64,000 nucleotides of DNA from Thiomicrorhabdus sp033238645 (GCA_033238645.1 BQXR01000002.1:124001-188000); one strand, 5' to 3'; counted from the first letter of the stretch, positions 1 through 8,877 are shown. Notes: generated from the sequence alone by a model not told the origin. Program-made: numbers and translations.

Positions 1-684
1 TTTCTAGCAGCATTAGGTGTAATGGCATCTCGAGGTCTAAGAGAGCAGATCGCTTACCTTGTATTAGCTTCTGTCGCCACGCTGTTAATTGGGGTCGGCT
101 TAAACTCAGCTGAAGCCTTAAGTGCAACGCTTTATTACTTAATTCACTCTACCCTGATTGCAGGTGCTATGTTCTTATTAGCAGATGTCATTTTGAAAGG
201 TCGTGGAGCTTATGAAGATCGTTTTGAAAGTGGTAAGGCCATGCCAAATGCGATACTAATAGGTTCAGTATTTATGTTTGGCGCAATTGCTATGACGGGG
301 ATGCCGCCACTATCTGGTTTCTTTGGTAAAGTGCTTATTTTAAGTGCAGCACTTGACCATGCTTGGTTTGCTTGGATTATAGGTGTGGTGCTAGTTGCTG
401 GTTTATTGATGATTCTGTCAATGGCGCGTACCGGATCTCTGTTGTTTTATAAGATTTTACCTGAAGAAGTGGTATCAAAATCAACTATAACCAGTACAGG
501 GCAACCCTTGAACCGACTGGCTTTTGTAGCTGTAATAGGTCTATTTTTAGCCAGCCCTATTTTAGTATTATTTGCTCAACCCATTACGGCTTATACAGAA
601 GCGACTGCTAAGCAACAGTTCAATCCTTCAGGTTACATTGAAGCGGTACTATCAACTCCAGCTATCACGGAGCCTAACAAGTAA
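1..684 (+). CDS. mrpD: Mrp Na+/H+ antiporter subunit D, 3' part
   Basis: The frame is open from base 1, so this is the C-terminal part (about 227 residues) of a gene that starts before the window. It is a polytopic membrane protein with the NADH-quinone oxidoreductase ND4/ND5-like fold. The stretch TLYYLIHSTLIAGAMFLLAD and the later GMPPLSGFFGK are typical of MrpD/MnhD. It is a proton-translocating subunit of the multi-subunit Mrp antiporter in the inner membrane. Its stop overlaps the start of the next gene (TAATG), and subunits E, F and G follow, which confirms the assignment over a respiratory complex I subunit. Confidence 0.9.
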   Translation, partial: FLAALGVMASRGLREQIAYLVLASVATLLIGVGLNSAEALSATLYYLIHSTLIAGAMFLLADVILKGRGAYEDRFESGKAMPNAILIGSVFMFGAIAMTGMPPLSGFFGKVLILSAALDHAWFAWIIGVVLVAGLLMILSMARTGSLLFYKILPEEVVSKSTITSTGQPLNRLAFVAVIGLFLASPILVLFAQPITAYTEATAKQQFNPSGYIEAVLSTPAITEPNK

Positions 685-1187
685 TGAAAACACTACTGAA
701 CAAAATACTACCCCACCCTATTCTTACCTTTGTGTTATGGGTTATTTGGTTACTGCTTAATAATACAATGGCTGCTGGGCATATTGTATTGGGTCTGATT
801 TTAGCTATTTTAATACCGTGGATGACCTCTGGTTTTTGGCCAGAAAAAGTCCGTATTAAAGCCCCATTAACTCTGTTAAAATTTTTGGTTATCGTTTTAT
901 GGGATATCATCATTGCTAACTTGTCAGTTGCTAAATTGATCTTAGGCCAGAACAAAAACTTAAAACCAGGCTTCTTTTATATTGACTTAGATATTCAAAC
1001 ACCATTAGGAATTAGCCTTCTAGCAAACACTATCTCACTCACACCAGGGACAGTGTCATGCGACTTAACTCAAGATCGTAAACGATTATTGGTACATGCA
1101 TTACATGTTGAAGATATTCCTGCTGAAATAAAACAGATCAAACAGCGCTATGAAACACCGCTAAAAGAGGTATTTGTATCATGCTAG
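684..1187 (+). CDS. mrpE: Mrp Na+/H+ antiporter subunit E
   Basis: 167 residues with N-terminal hydrophobic helices (about residues 10-45 and 60-85) followed by a soluble tail containing SLTPGTVSCDL, which matches the MrpE family motif around the conserved SLTPGT. MrpE is a small membrane subunit needed for assembly of the Mrp antiporter. The start overlaps the mrpD stop by one base and the 3' end overlaps mrpF by seven bases, so translation is probably coupled. Confidence 0.92.
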   Translation: MKTLLNKILPHPILTFVLWVIWLLLNNTMAAGHIVLGLILAILIPWMTSGFWPEKVRIKAPLTLLKFLVIVLWDIIIANLSVAKLILGQNKNLKPGFFYIDLDIQTPLGISLLANTISLTPGTVSCDLTQDRKRLLVHALHVEDIPAEIKQIKQRYETPLKEVFVSC

Positions 1188-1450
1188 ACACGGTATTACC
1201 GATCGCCTTCGCCTTAGTCTCTTTAGCAATACTATTGAGCTTTATGCGCCTACTCAAAGGCCCTGATCTACCTAATCGAATTTTGGCACTGGATACGCTT
1301 TATATTAATGCCATAGCCCTGCTTATTTTATTGGGCATCTACTTTGGTAGCGCTCTGTACTTTGAAGCCGCCCTATTAATCGCAGTCATGGGTTTTGTGG
1401 GTACGATTGGATTAAGTAAATATCTTCTACGTGGTGACATCATGGAATAG
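1181..1450 (+). CDS. mrpF: Mrp Na+/H+ antiporter subunit F
   Basis: 89 residues and three predicted membrane helices. The segment RLLKGPDLPNRILALDTL is the hallmark of MrpF/MnhF/PhaF. It is a small integral subunit of the Mrp antiporter. It overlaps mrpE by seven bases. An 84-base gap separates it from mrpG, which is wider than the other junctions in this operon. Confidence 0.93.
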   Translation: MLDTVLPIAFALVSLAILLSFMRLLKGPDLPNRILALDTLYINAIALLILLGIYFGSALYFEAALLIAVMGFVGTIGLSKYLLRGDIME

Positions 1451-1534
1451 ATTTGAACCATAAGTCAGCGCTTTTCTTTCAAAGCAGTTTGATTTAAATT
1501 ATTTGCTTCATAGACTCATTATTAAAGGAACAGT

Positions 1535-1852
1535 ATGCTTGATTGGATTTTGTCAGCGTTGATATTAATAGGCGCATTTTTTACCCTTGTTGGGTCAATA
1601 GGTTTATACAAATTACCTGATTTTTTTATGCGTTTACATGGGCCTACCAAAGCCACCACCTTAGGTGTGGGAGCCATTTTAATTGCCTCAGCGATCTTTT
1701 TTACTTTCAAAACAGATACGCTTAGTTTGCATGAGATTTTGATTACGGTGTTCTTATTTATCACCGCACCTGTTAGTGCGCATTTAATGGCTAAAGCAGC
1801 CATTCATATTAAGATTAAGCAAGTTGACGGTACACAGAACGAAATAGAATAG
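1535..1852 (+). CDS. mrpG: Mrp Na+/H+ antiporter subunit G
   Basis: 105 residues with three hydrophobic segments. The stretch GLYKLPDFFMRLHGPTKATT is characteristic of MrpG/MnhG/PhaG. An AAAGGA ribosome-binding site lies just upstream of the ATG. It is the last gene of the mrpDEFG operon and is followed by a convergent gene on the other strand, with a C-tract/G-tract hairpin in between. Confidence 0.93.
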   Translation: MLDWILSALILIGAFFTLVGSIGLYKLPDFFMRLHGPTKATTLGVGAILIASAIFFTFKTDTLSLHEILITVFLFITAPVSAHLMAKAAIHIKIKQVDGTQNEIE

Positions 1853-1885
1853 ATACACCCTTTCTTTACACTACTCTAGCGCTTT

Positions 1886-1919
1886 TATTCCCCCAAAAAA
1901 TATTTGAATAGGGGGGGTA
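1886..1919. repeat. G-tract motif copy 1, with C-tract partner
   Basis: The motif TTTGAATAGGGGGGGTA (1903-1919, + strand) lies between the convergent mrpG and mlaA-like genes. The upstream TATTCCCCC (1886-1894) can pair with GGGGGGGTA (1911-1919), counting two G-U pairs in RNA. This could act as a two-way terminator, though no U tract follows. Confidence 0.6.
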
Positions 1920-1922
1920 CTT

Positions 1923-2678
1923 CTAATCAAAATCAAAATCGTCTAAATCTGCTTGCGGTACATTTCCATTATAGAGAAGGTTGGTTCTATGCTGAATATA
2001 ACTCTCTCTTGCAAAAATATAAGGATCTGGCTGATTCTTTAAATCATCAATAAACTTAACAATCTCAGTGTAGTCAATAAACTTGCCGCTCATGTACATG
2101 AAAATACGACCCTGTAGATCTGTATCAATGACATGAGGATAGATTGGGTTATACGAGCTATCTACATTGCTTCCGACCAGCTCACGCATGGTATATGAGC
2201 CTACAATTGGTAAAACAATATAGTTTGTCTTTGACCAAAGCCCCCAAGAATAAAGTGTTTGTCCTAAATCTTCTCTTTTATGTTCCAAACCACCTGGCGT
2301 TGCAATATCTAACAGACCAAAAAGTCCAAAAGTACTGTTGATAATAAATCGCATTGTATTGGAAAAACCATCTTCAAGATTGCCTTGTAAAAAACTATTG
2401 ATAGCAGATAACGGAACCGTCAAATTATCATAGAAATTACTTACTCCAATTCTTGCTGGTAGGGGGATTAAACCAGTATAGGCATTTACAATCGGTTTAC
2501 CAACGGTATCATTGAATCCCATATTAAAATCAAACATGACGCGGTTAAAAGATTCATAAGGATCTTGATCACTAATTGGAGGCACATAAGGTAATTCACT
2601 TTCTTCAAGCGCTAAAGCCTGTCCAGAGATGAGCGTACTACTTAACAGTAAAATAGATAATTTTGATTTAAATTTCAT
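1923..2678 (-). CDS. mlaA: MlaA/VacJ family outer-membrane lipid asymmetry protein
   Basis: 251 residues. The stretch DPYESFNRVMFDFNMGFND and the later NSTFGLFGLLDIATPGGLEHKREDLGQTL are the conserved core of MlaA (VacJ), which removes misplaced phospholipids from the outer leaflet of the outer membrane together with the Mla system. The N-terminus is a cleavable-type signal (residues 1-24, ending ALA), but it contains no cysteine. The lipobox of classical MlaA is therefore missing and the protein may not be lipidated. It follows the OxyR-like gene on the same strand after 21 bases and may be co-transcribed with it. Confidence 0.88.
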   Translation of the reverse strand: MKFKSKLSILLLSSTLISGQALALEESELPYVPPISDQDPYESFNRVMFDFNMGFNDTVGKPIVNAYTGLIPLPARIGVSNFYDNLTVPLSAINSFLQGNLEDGFSNTMRFIINSTFGLFGLLDIATPGGLEHKREDLGQTLYSWGLWSKTNYIVLPIVGSYTMRELVGSNVDSSYNPIYPHVIDTDLQGRIFMYMSGKFIDYTEIVKFIDDLKNQPDPYIFARESYIQHRTNLLYNGNVPQADLDDFDFD

Positions 2679-2699
2679 AATGTTATTTGCATATTAAAG

Positions 2700-3626
2700 T
2701 TAATTATTTAACGGTATTGTACAAGCTATCTCGATATTTGAGAGGGCTTGTTTAAATAATTCTAATACTTTAGTTCTGGGAAAGCTCTTACGCCACGCTA
2801 GAGCAACTATTCTAGTTGGAACAGGTATAGGTAAGCTTTTTATCTCAAAAAGGTTCTCATCGCGTTCTGAGAGCGAACTACAGGGAAATATTGAGATACC
2901 AACCCCTGAAGAAACCATATATCGAATCGTTTCTAGTGAACTCCCTTCAAAACGTTTGAGTATTTGATTATTTTGTTGATCCATATGCATTAAATTTGGA
3001 AAAGCTTCAAATACTTGATCTCTAAAACAGTGACCTGAGCCTAATAACAGAACAGATTCATTACTTAGACTGTTTAAAGATAGCGTCGATTGTGGATTTA
3101 ACTTCGAAAAAGATTTTGGCACAATCGCTTTGAAGGGTTCTTGATAGAGGGGAAGTGTTTCAATATTAGGATCTTCAAAAGGCAGAGAGAGTATGACAAT
3201 ATCTAATTCTCCTCGCTTTAATTTATCTACTAAAACGTGGGTATAGTTATCTTCAATGATCAGAGGGATATTAGGCGCCAAGCTGTGAAAACTAGAGACT
3301 AATTTCGGAAACAAATAAGGTCCAATTGTATAGATTGCACCCACTTTAAGTTCTGTAGAGAAATCGCCCTGATGTTCTTTTGCAAGTGCTTTAATATTCT
3401 GACTAGATTCAATTATTTCTTCAGCAAGCTTAACTATTATTTGACCTATGGGAGTAATCAATATGTCATTTTTACCTCTCTCAAAAAGGGTGACATTTAA
3501 CTCCTCTTCTAATTTTTTAATTGCAATACTTAATGTAGGTTGGCTAACAAAACATTTTTCAGAGGCTTTTCTAAAATGTTTCTCTTGTGCAACAGCAATA
3601 ATATATTTAAGTTCGTTCAGTGTCAT
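2700..3626 (-). CDS. OxyR-like LysR-family regulator with a single redox cysteine
   Basis: 308 residues. The N-terminal helix-turn-helix (residues 1-60, HFRKASEKCFVSQPTLS) and the LysR substrate domain resemble OxyR. The peroxide-sensing motif GHCFRDQ is present with Cys200, equivalent to E. coli Cys199. The region holding the second cysteine of E. coli OxyR (Cys208) reads VFEAFPNL and has none. It may therefore sense peroxide through sulfenic acid or a different partner, or have another role. Its upstream intergenic region carries the DnaA-box cluster, and the mlaA-like gene follows downstream. Confidence 0.8.
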   Translation of the reverse strand: MTLNELKYIIAVAQEKHFRKASEKCFVSQPTLSIAIKKLEEELNVTLFERGKNDILITPIGQIIVKLAEEIIESSQNIKALAKEHQGDFSTELKVGAIYTIGPYLFPKLVSSFHSLAPNIPLIIEDNYTHVLVDKLKRGELDIVILSLPFEDPNIETLPLYQEPFKAIVPKSFSKLNPQSTLSLNSLSNESVLLLGSGHCFRDQVFEAFPNLMHMDQQNNQILKRFEGSSLETIRYMVSSGVGISIFPCSSLSERDENLFEIKSLPIPVPTRIVALAWRKSFPRTKVLELFKQALSNIEIACTIPLNN

Positions 3627-3795
3627 TAAGAGACCATTTAAATTAAATAGAGATGAATTATTAAGGCATTATTTTCAGATATAGTTTACTTAATTAAATA
3701 TATATCTTTTATATATAAACCTTATTATTATTACTCTTAGTGAGCCAATATCTGTATATAAGAATGATTTTACTTTATTTTTCATAAAGTTAACC

Positions 3796-3918
3796 TGTGA
3801 TAAAGGTGTGGGTATAGTACCAAATAAGTACTGTGGGTAAAGGTGGGTAAAATGTGGATAAAAATCAAATATTCAATAAAACAGATACTTATCCACAAAA
3901 TGACACAAGTTATCCATA
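3796..3918. promoter_or_regulatory. Cluster of DnaA boxes away from oriC
   Basis: Within the 412-base gap between the OxyR-like gene and the nitroreductase gene are perfect DnaA boxes TGTGGATAA (3853-3861) and TTATCCACA (3889-3897). One-mismatch boxes are TGTGGGTAA (3832-3840) and TTATCCATA (3910-3918), and weaker sites lie at 3796-3803, 3807-3815 and 3842-3850. The flanks are AT-rich. The density is like that of the dnaA-proximal origin about 52 kb away. A DnaA-titrating or DnaA-regulated site is the simplest reading; a second origin-like site cannot be excluded. Confidence 0.65.
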
Positions 3919-4038
3919 GGTCTTATTGTTAATAAAAGTATTGATTAAGACTGAATGGGGGGCCATTATAAGACTAGTTATTTAGCTCCGAATTAGAGAT
4001 AATCATCTATTTAACCCTATTCTAATTGAGTTTAATCA

Positions 4039-4635
4039 ATGGATCAAAAAAGTTTACTTTCATTTATTCAATCTAGGCGTACTTGTTATCACTTTATACC
4101 TAAATCAGAAGTTCCCGTCTTAGAAGAGGAGATTAGAACTTGTCTACAAGCAGCGATTTCAGCCCCTAATCATAAGCTCACTCAACCTTGGCGATTTTGG
4201 ATAGCGAGTGAAAATTATAACCGATCTTTAGCGGATATTTATGCGGATAATAGAGCATCTAAAAAGTCACAAGATGATGCTAATGTTTATGATTATTTTT
4301 ATCAAAAAGCTTTGGATAAGTTTTCAGTAATTCCTGCAGTTATCTTAGTAGGTCAGCAATTGGCTGAAGATGATACCTTAAGAAAAGAGGATTATGCCGC
4401 TTGTGCCTGCGCTATTCAAAACTTTCAACTGATGGCATGGTCATTAGATATCGGAGTCCAGTGGAGTACTGGGCCTATTATTATGGATCAAAGAACTTAT
4501 GATCTTCTGGGTATTACTAAAGACAAGATAGAGCTTATTGGAGCTCTATATTTGGGCCATGTGAATGAGCAGATGAAGCCTAAAAATAACTTAAAACGGA
4601 AAATTTTGAATGAGGTTGTATCTCTACTAGAATAG
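4039..4635 (+). CDS. Nitroreductase family protein (YdjA-like)
   Basis: 198 residues. The N-terminal FIQSRRTCYHF followed by AAISAPNHKLTQPWRFWIA is typical of the short FMN-dependent nitroreductases of the YdjA type, where the arginines bind the FMN phosphate. The C-terminal ALYLGHVNEQ matches the family. It probably reduces nitro or quinone-like compounds with NAD(P)H; the substrate cannot be read from sequence. It stands alone on the + strand, downstream of the DnaA-box cluster. Confidence 0.82.
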   Translation: MDQKSLLSFIQSRRTCYHFIPKSEVPVLEEEIRTCLQAAISAPNHKLTQPWRFWIASENYNRSLADIYADNRASKKSQDDANVYDYFYQKALDKFSVIPAVILVGQQLAEDDTLRKEDYAACACAIQNFQLMAWSLDIGVQWSTGPIIMDQRTYDLLGITKDKIELIGALYLGHVNEQMKPKNNLKRKILNEVVSLLE

Positions 4636-4686
4636 ATGAATTAGCTTAGTGGTTTAAATTGTATTATAAAATGCAGTAGAAAAGAG

Positions 4687-4740
4687 ACCCCCCTACTGAC
4701 TTTTTTATATTTTCAGGAGGTATTTTAAGCAGGGGGGATA
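4687..4740. repeat. G-tract motif copy 2, with C-tract partner
   Basis: AAGCAGGGGGGATA (4727-4740, + strand) lies between convergent genes. CCCCCCT at 4688-4694 is the complement of AGGGGGG at 4731-4737. Nested inside is a second imperfect pairing, CCTACTGA (4692-4699) with TCAGGAGG (4713-4720). The whole could fold as a terminator-like structure. Confidence 0.6.
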
Positions 4741-4747
4741 AGAATAT

Positions 4748-5086
4748 TTAGAAGTTTAAAATTTCCTCTTCCTGAAAAGAACTTTCATCACTATTCATAT
4801 TACGAATTTTACGTTTAAACAGAAGTTTATTTTGTACTGCTTCAGGCAAGTCGGTAAATCGCATTAGGTTTCGATCAATCATAATATCAATTAAATCTTC
4901 AATTACTCGAACCATATCTAAATCTAGTTGGTCTAATATCATTCTAGTTAACTCTTCGTGATCAGGAGAGCTTTGTATATAATTAAGTAACTCAGGGCTG
5001 CTAATACAAATATATTCGTAATTAGGACCAGACTGAAGTTTTATATCAGTAATTTTTCCATCTTGATTTCTTTTAACGAATATCAT
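4748..5086 (-). CDS. Conserved small protein (often labelled tryptophan synthase beta-like)
   Basis: 112 residues, soluble and acidic. The layout MIFVKRNQDGKI at the start and LDLDMVRVIEDLIDIMIDRNLMRFTDLPEAVQNKLL in the middle matches a small proteobacterial family that databases often name tryptophan synthase subunit beta like. It has no PLP-binding residues and is far too short to be TrpB. Function unknown. An AAGGG ribosome-binding site precedes the ATG. It faces the nitroreductase gene and lies downstream of the acetolactate synthase gene on the same strand. Confidence 0.75.
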   Translation of the reverse strand: MIFVKRNQDGKITDIKLQSGPNYEYICISSPELLNYIQSSPDHEELTRMILDQLDLDMVRVIEDLIDIMIDRNLMRFTDLPEAVQNKLLFKRKIRNMNSDESSFQEEEILNF

Positions 5087-5202
5087 TCACATTCCCTTCA
5101 AGTTCTATAGAATTTTATAGCTGATAAAAGTTGTTCTAAATACTATACGTTTTTAATTATAAGCATTTTTTTTGAGTTTATAAGCTAATTAGATTATAAA
5201 TA

Positions 5203-6858
5203 TTATCCTTCAATTTCAGACAACACATTACCTAATAGCACTGTTAAACGATCGTTTTGAGAGTAGTCGACAGGGCAATCAATAATAGTGACTGTAGGAG
5301 CCTTTAAAGCGGTTTCAATCGCAGGTAGCAGTTGATCAGCAGATTCTATTCGAACCCCTTCAGCACCAAATGATTTTGCATACTGTACAAAATCAGGGTT
5401 TTTAAAATCAATATAAGCAGAGCGGCCAAAACGACGTTGTTGTTTCCACTCAATTAAACCATATTGGCTATCATTCCAAATAAGAACCACCATTGGTGCT
5501 TTACAACGAATAGCTGTCTCAATCTCTTGAGAGTTCATCATAAAACCAGCATCACCCGTGACAGCAACCACACTTTTCTCTGGATAAGCGAGTTTAGCAG
5601 CAACCGCACCAGGGACAGCTATTCCCATGCCTGCGAAACCATTAGATATAATACAGGTATTAGGCTCATCGCAGCGGAACATACGTGCCATCCACATTTT
5701 GTGTGAGCCAACATCACTAATTGCAATATCAGATGATTTCATTGCGGTTCTTAAGTCCCAGATTATCTTCTGAGGCAGCATTGGCCAAGCATCACTGTCA
5801 CGGCATCTATTCATCTCTTCTACCATGGCATTACGTAGTAAGAAATCAATTTGAGTATTTTTGACAGAGCCATCACAAATTTCAGATAAAACTTCCCCTA
5901 ACATAGCAAAGTTTTTACCAATATTTCCGATCAACTCAATCTCTGGAATATAGCTACTATCGACTTCAGATTTTTTGGTATCAATGTGGATTAGAGTATG
6001 TTCTCTATTTGGATTCCACAGATGAGGGTGGTACTCCACCATATCGAAACCAACACAAATTACCACATCTGCTTTGGCAAAACCACCATTCTCATAATCG
6101 CCTTTTTGCAGGCCTGCTGTTCCCATGGCCATCTCATTTGAGAAAGGAATAATACCTTTGGCCATAAAGGTATTTACCACTGGAATTTTATGAGAATCAA
6201 TAAAGGCTTTGATGTGTTTGCCAGCACGTGCACGAACAGCACCATTACCCACTAATATTAAAGGGTTTTTGGCATTTTTAACTAATTCAGCAGCCTGTTT
6301 AACGAGCTTTTTATCGGCAAAGGTTAAACGGTTGGCGCTGGTAGGAAGTGGAATCTCTTTGCTGTCTAGTTCAACAATATTTTCAGGAATATCAATAAAG
6401 GTTGCACCTGGTTTTTCCGCTTCCGCTAATTTAAACGCTTTGCGAATAACCTCTGGGATTGTATCTGGATCAAGTACCTGAGTGGCATATTTTGTGATCG
6501 GTTTAAACATGCTGACCAAGTCGACTACTTGATGAGACTCTTTATGAAGACGAGATATACCTGCTTGGCCTGCAATAGCAACTACAGGGGCATTATCCAT
6601 ATTGGCATCTGCCACTCCGGTGACAAGGTTAGTAGCACCAGGCCCTAGGGTAGACATGCAAACACCAGACTTACCTGTTAAACGACCATATACATCCGCC
6701 ATATAAGCAGCACCTTGCTCATGTCGAGTGGTGACAAACTCAATTTTAGAATCAAGCAGGGCATCCATAATATCTAGATTTTCTTCACCTGGGATGCCAA
6801 AAATAAATTCGACATTTTCATTCTCAAGGCATTGGACAAATAGTTTAGCGGCTTTCAT
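5203..6858 (-). CDS. Thiamine-diphosphate-dependent acetolactate synthase large subunit
   Basis: About 551 residues in the three-domain ThDP enzyme layout. The N-terminal TRHEQGAAYMADVYGRLTGK holds the catalytic glutamate. The middle domain is Rossmann-like. The C-terminal GDAGFMMNSQEIETA leading to NDSQYGLIEWKQ is the ThDP/Mg2+ motif. It condenses two pyruvates to acetolactate. No small regulatory subunit gene is adjacent, so it may be a catabolic AlsS-like or stand-alone enzyme rather than the biosynthetic IlvB of an ilvBN operon. An ATG at 6882 and a TTG at 6885 are alternative starts; 6858 is preceded by a weak GAGAA site. Confidence 0.82.
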   Translation of the reverse strand: MKAAKLFVQCLENENVEFIFGIPGEENLDIMDALLDSKIEFVTTRHEQGAAYMADVYGRLTGKSGVCMSTLGPGATNLVTGVADANMDNAPVVAIAGQAGISRLHKESHQVVDLVSMFKPITKYATQVLDPDTIPEVIRKAFKLAEAEKPGATFIDIPENIVELDSKEIPLPTSANRLTFADKKLVKQAAELVKNAKNPLILVGNGAVRARAGKHIKAFIDSHKIPVVNTFMAKGIIPFSNEMAMGTAGLQKGDYENGGFAKADVVICVGFDMVEYHPHLWNPNREHTLIHIDTKKSEVDSSYIPEIELIGNIGKNFAMLGEVLSEICDGSVKNTQIDFLLRNAMVEEMNRCRDSDAWPMLPQKIIWDLRTAMKSSDIAISDVGSHKMWMARMFRCDEPNTCIISNGFAGMGIAVPGAVAAKLAYPEKSVVAVTGDAGFMMNSQEIETAIRCKAPMVVLIWNDSQYGLIEWKQQRRFGRSAYIDFKNPDFVQYAKSFGAEGVRIESADQLLPAIETALKAPTVTIIDCPVDYSQNDRLTVLLGNVLSEIEG

Positions 6859-6992
6859 AAGGTTCTCTGTTTGAGTCAGCATCAATAATAATCGTTCGCA
6901 TCGTAATGATGTATGTGATAGAAAATTATTATGAGCGGTAAGAAATTAAATGACCAGACTTAGGAAGTAATTAATTTCGTTTAAAGACAAAA

Positions 6993-7012
6993 AAAGGGGC
7001 AATTGCCCCTTT
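6993..7012 (-). terminator. Intrinsic terminator after dsbA
   Basis: A perfect palindrome AAAGGGGCAATTGCCCCTTT. Read on the minus strand it is followed by a T run, as expected for termination of the resB-ccsA-dsbA operon, whose last stop is at 7043. Confidence 0.8.
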
Positions 7013-7042
7013 AAGTGTATGAGACCTATTCAATGAATAAGT

Positions 7043-7669
7043 CTATTTCTTAGTCAGTCTATTAACAACATCCCAAAGTTCTTCATGGCCACCAGCCATT
7101 GGAACATCAGTTCTGTATTTTCCATTGACGATAATAGTTGGAACACCTTCAATACCATAATCACGTGTCATCTGGCGTGCTCTACGCGTTAACTGATCGA
7201 CTTTAAAACTATTGAAAGTTGCAATGAACTTATCTTTGTTAGCACCATACTGAACAAAGAACTCAGCTAACTCTTCAACCGTTTGCATACGGCTCTTATC
7301 ACGGTGAATAGAGTGGAAATAAGCTTCATGTGCTTGATCTAAGATACCTAGTTCTTGTAGTGTATAGAAAGCCTTACCTAGGAATATCCATTGTGGATTA
7401 TTAAAAATAACCGGCATACGTTCAAAGACAATATTCTTAGGTTTTGTTTTTAACCACTTATTTAGGCTTGGTTCAAGGTTATAGCAGTGAGGACAAGTAT
7501 AGCCAAACACTTCAACAACTTTCATTTTAGCAGGTGCAATAGACTGCTCTTTAGCAATTTTTTTGTACTCAACTCCTGCCATTAAACCTGTGTCTGCCAT
7601 CGCTGTTGCACTTAAGCTACCAACGATAAATAGAGCAGCCAGTGAAGATAATAATTTTCTACGTAACAT
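7043..7669 (-). CDS. dsbA: Thiol:disulfide interchange protein DsbA
   Basis: 208 residues. A signal peptide (residues 1-25, ending AMA) is followed by a thioredoxin fold with the active site CPHC at residues 59-62 and the cis-proline segment GVPT near residue 175. It introduces disulfides into periplasmic proteins. It is the last gene of an operon with ccsA and resB, which fits a shared role in periplasmic thiol chemistry and cytochrome c maturation. Confidence 0.92.
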   Translation of the reverse strand: MLRRKLLSSLAALFIVGSLSATAMADTGLMAGVEYKKIAKEQSIAPAKMKVVEVFGYTCPHCYNLEPSLNKWLKTKPKNIVFERMPVIFNNPQWIFLGKAFYTLQELGILDQAHEAYFHSIHRDKSRMQTVEELAEFFVQYGANKDKFIATFNSFKVDQLTRRARQMTRDYGIEGVPTIIVNGKYRTDVPMAGGHEELWDVVNRLTKK

Positions 7670-7690
7670 TTTATTGATACCTCGTAATTT

Positions 7691-8866
7691 CTACAGTTCA
7701 CCGTAAGAGTGAAGACCAGATAGGAACATATTAACGCCTAGGAAAGCGAAAGTTGTAATGATTAGACCAATGAAAGCCCACCATGCCATTGCTGCACCAC
7801 GCCAACCTTTAGACATACGAATATGTAACCAAGCAGCATAGTTTAACCAAACAATCAGAGCCCAAGTCTCCTTAGGATCCCATGACCAATATCCACCCCA
7901 AGCTTCAGCAGCCCACATAGCCCCTAAAACAGTTGCGATGGTGAAGAAGGCAAACCCTAAAGAGATGGTTTTATACATCAGGTCATCCATCATTGCTAAG
8001 CTGGGCATTTTGCTGGCAAAGTTACTTTTAGGATCTTTTTTAAGTGATTTTTCCGTAATGAGATAAGCAACCCCAATCATAGCGGCAATAGAGAATGCGC
8101 CATAACCAATAAAGTTTGCAGGTACATGTATCTTCATCCAGTAACTCTGTAATGCAGGTACTAGCGGTTGAATAATATGGGCATCTTTACCAAAGGTATA
8201 CCAAAGGATAAAACCAACAGCAGCACTGATAACCAACATAACAAAACCACCTAAAGCACGGGTTTTGTATTTCTGTTCATAGTACAAATACATTAGCGCT
8301 GTCATGACGACAAATAGAATAAAGACTTCATACAGAGTGCTGACAGGGATATGGCCATAGGCTTCATTAATTAGGTAAGACTCACGCCAGCGCACGAACA
8401 TACCAACTAAACCAAAGGTAGAAGCAGCCCACACCATAAAATTAGCTGTTTTATAGGTAAAGTCAGACTTGTTAAAAAGTGCAAAAAAGTAAGTCACTGT
8501 AGCCAGTACAAAGAGAGCATTCATCCACATAATGGCAGATTGACTTGAAACTAAAAACTTTAAGAAAAAAGCCTCTTCATTTGCTGTGATCACATTGCCA
8601 TGGTTGGAGTAGGTCCAAAGGGCTAAGACGGTCATTAAACCAGAGATTAAGGTGATGGTCTGAATACTTTCCCAGAAACGTCCTAGCCAGATTAAGCCTA
8701 TAGCGGTTCCTATTAAAATACCAATTTCATAGCCATCCATATGGCCATATTGTGTCCATGCGAACATGGTTGAGAATACGACTAGCGCTATCCACGCTGC
8801 GTCTCTTATGGTAAATGCTTTTTTATCAGCACCCTTAAATTCATCTAAATAGCTTTCAGTTTGCAT
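7691..8866 (-). CDS. ccsA: Cytochrome c biogenesis protein CcsA (ResC)
   Basis: 391 residues with about eight membrane segments. The tryptophan-rich WGGYWSWDPKETWALIVW in the C-terminal half is the haem-handling WWD motif of CcsA/CcsB. Together with ResB it forms the system II haem exporter and cytochrome c synthase in the inner membrane. It lies 11 bases after resB and 21 bases before dsbA on the same strand. Most gammaproteobacteria use system I (Ccm), so system II is a useful lineage marker. Confidence 0.93.
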   Translation of the reverse strand: MQTESYLDEFKGADKKAFTIRDAAWIALVVFSTMFAWTQYGHMDGYEIGILIGTAIGLIWLGRFWESIQTITLISGLMTVLALWTYSNHGNVITANEEAFFLKFLVSSQSAIMWMNALFVLATVTYFFALFNKSDFTYKTANFMVWAASTFGLVGMFVRWRESYLINEAYGHIPVSTLYEVFILFVVMTALMYLYYEQKYKTRALGGFVMLVISAAVGFILWYTFGKDAHIIQPLVPALQSYWMKIHVPANFIGYGAFSIAAMIGVAYLITEKSLKKDPKSNFASKMPSLAMMDDLMYKTISLGFAFFTIATVLGAMWAAEAWGGYWSWDPKETWALIVWLNYAAWLHIRMSKGWRGAAMAWWAFIGLIITTFAFLGVNMFLSGLHSYGEL

Positions 8867-8877
8867 AGTTTATAGCC

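Noticed and set aside
5203..6858. Possible ilvBN biosynthetic operon
   Set aside because: No small-subunit (ACT-domain) gene is adjacent on either side.
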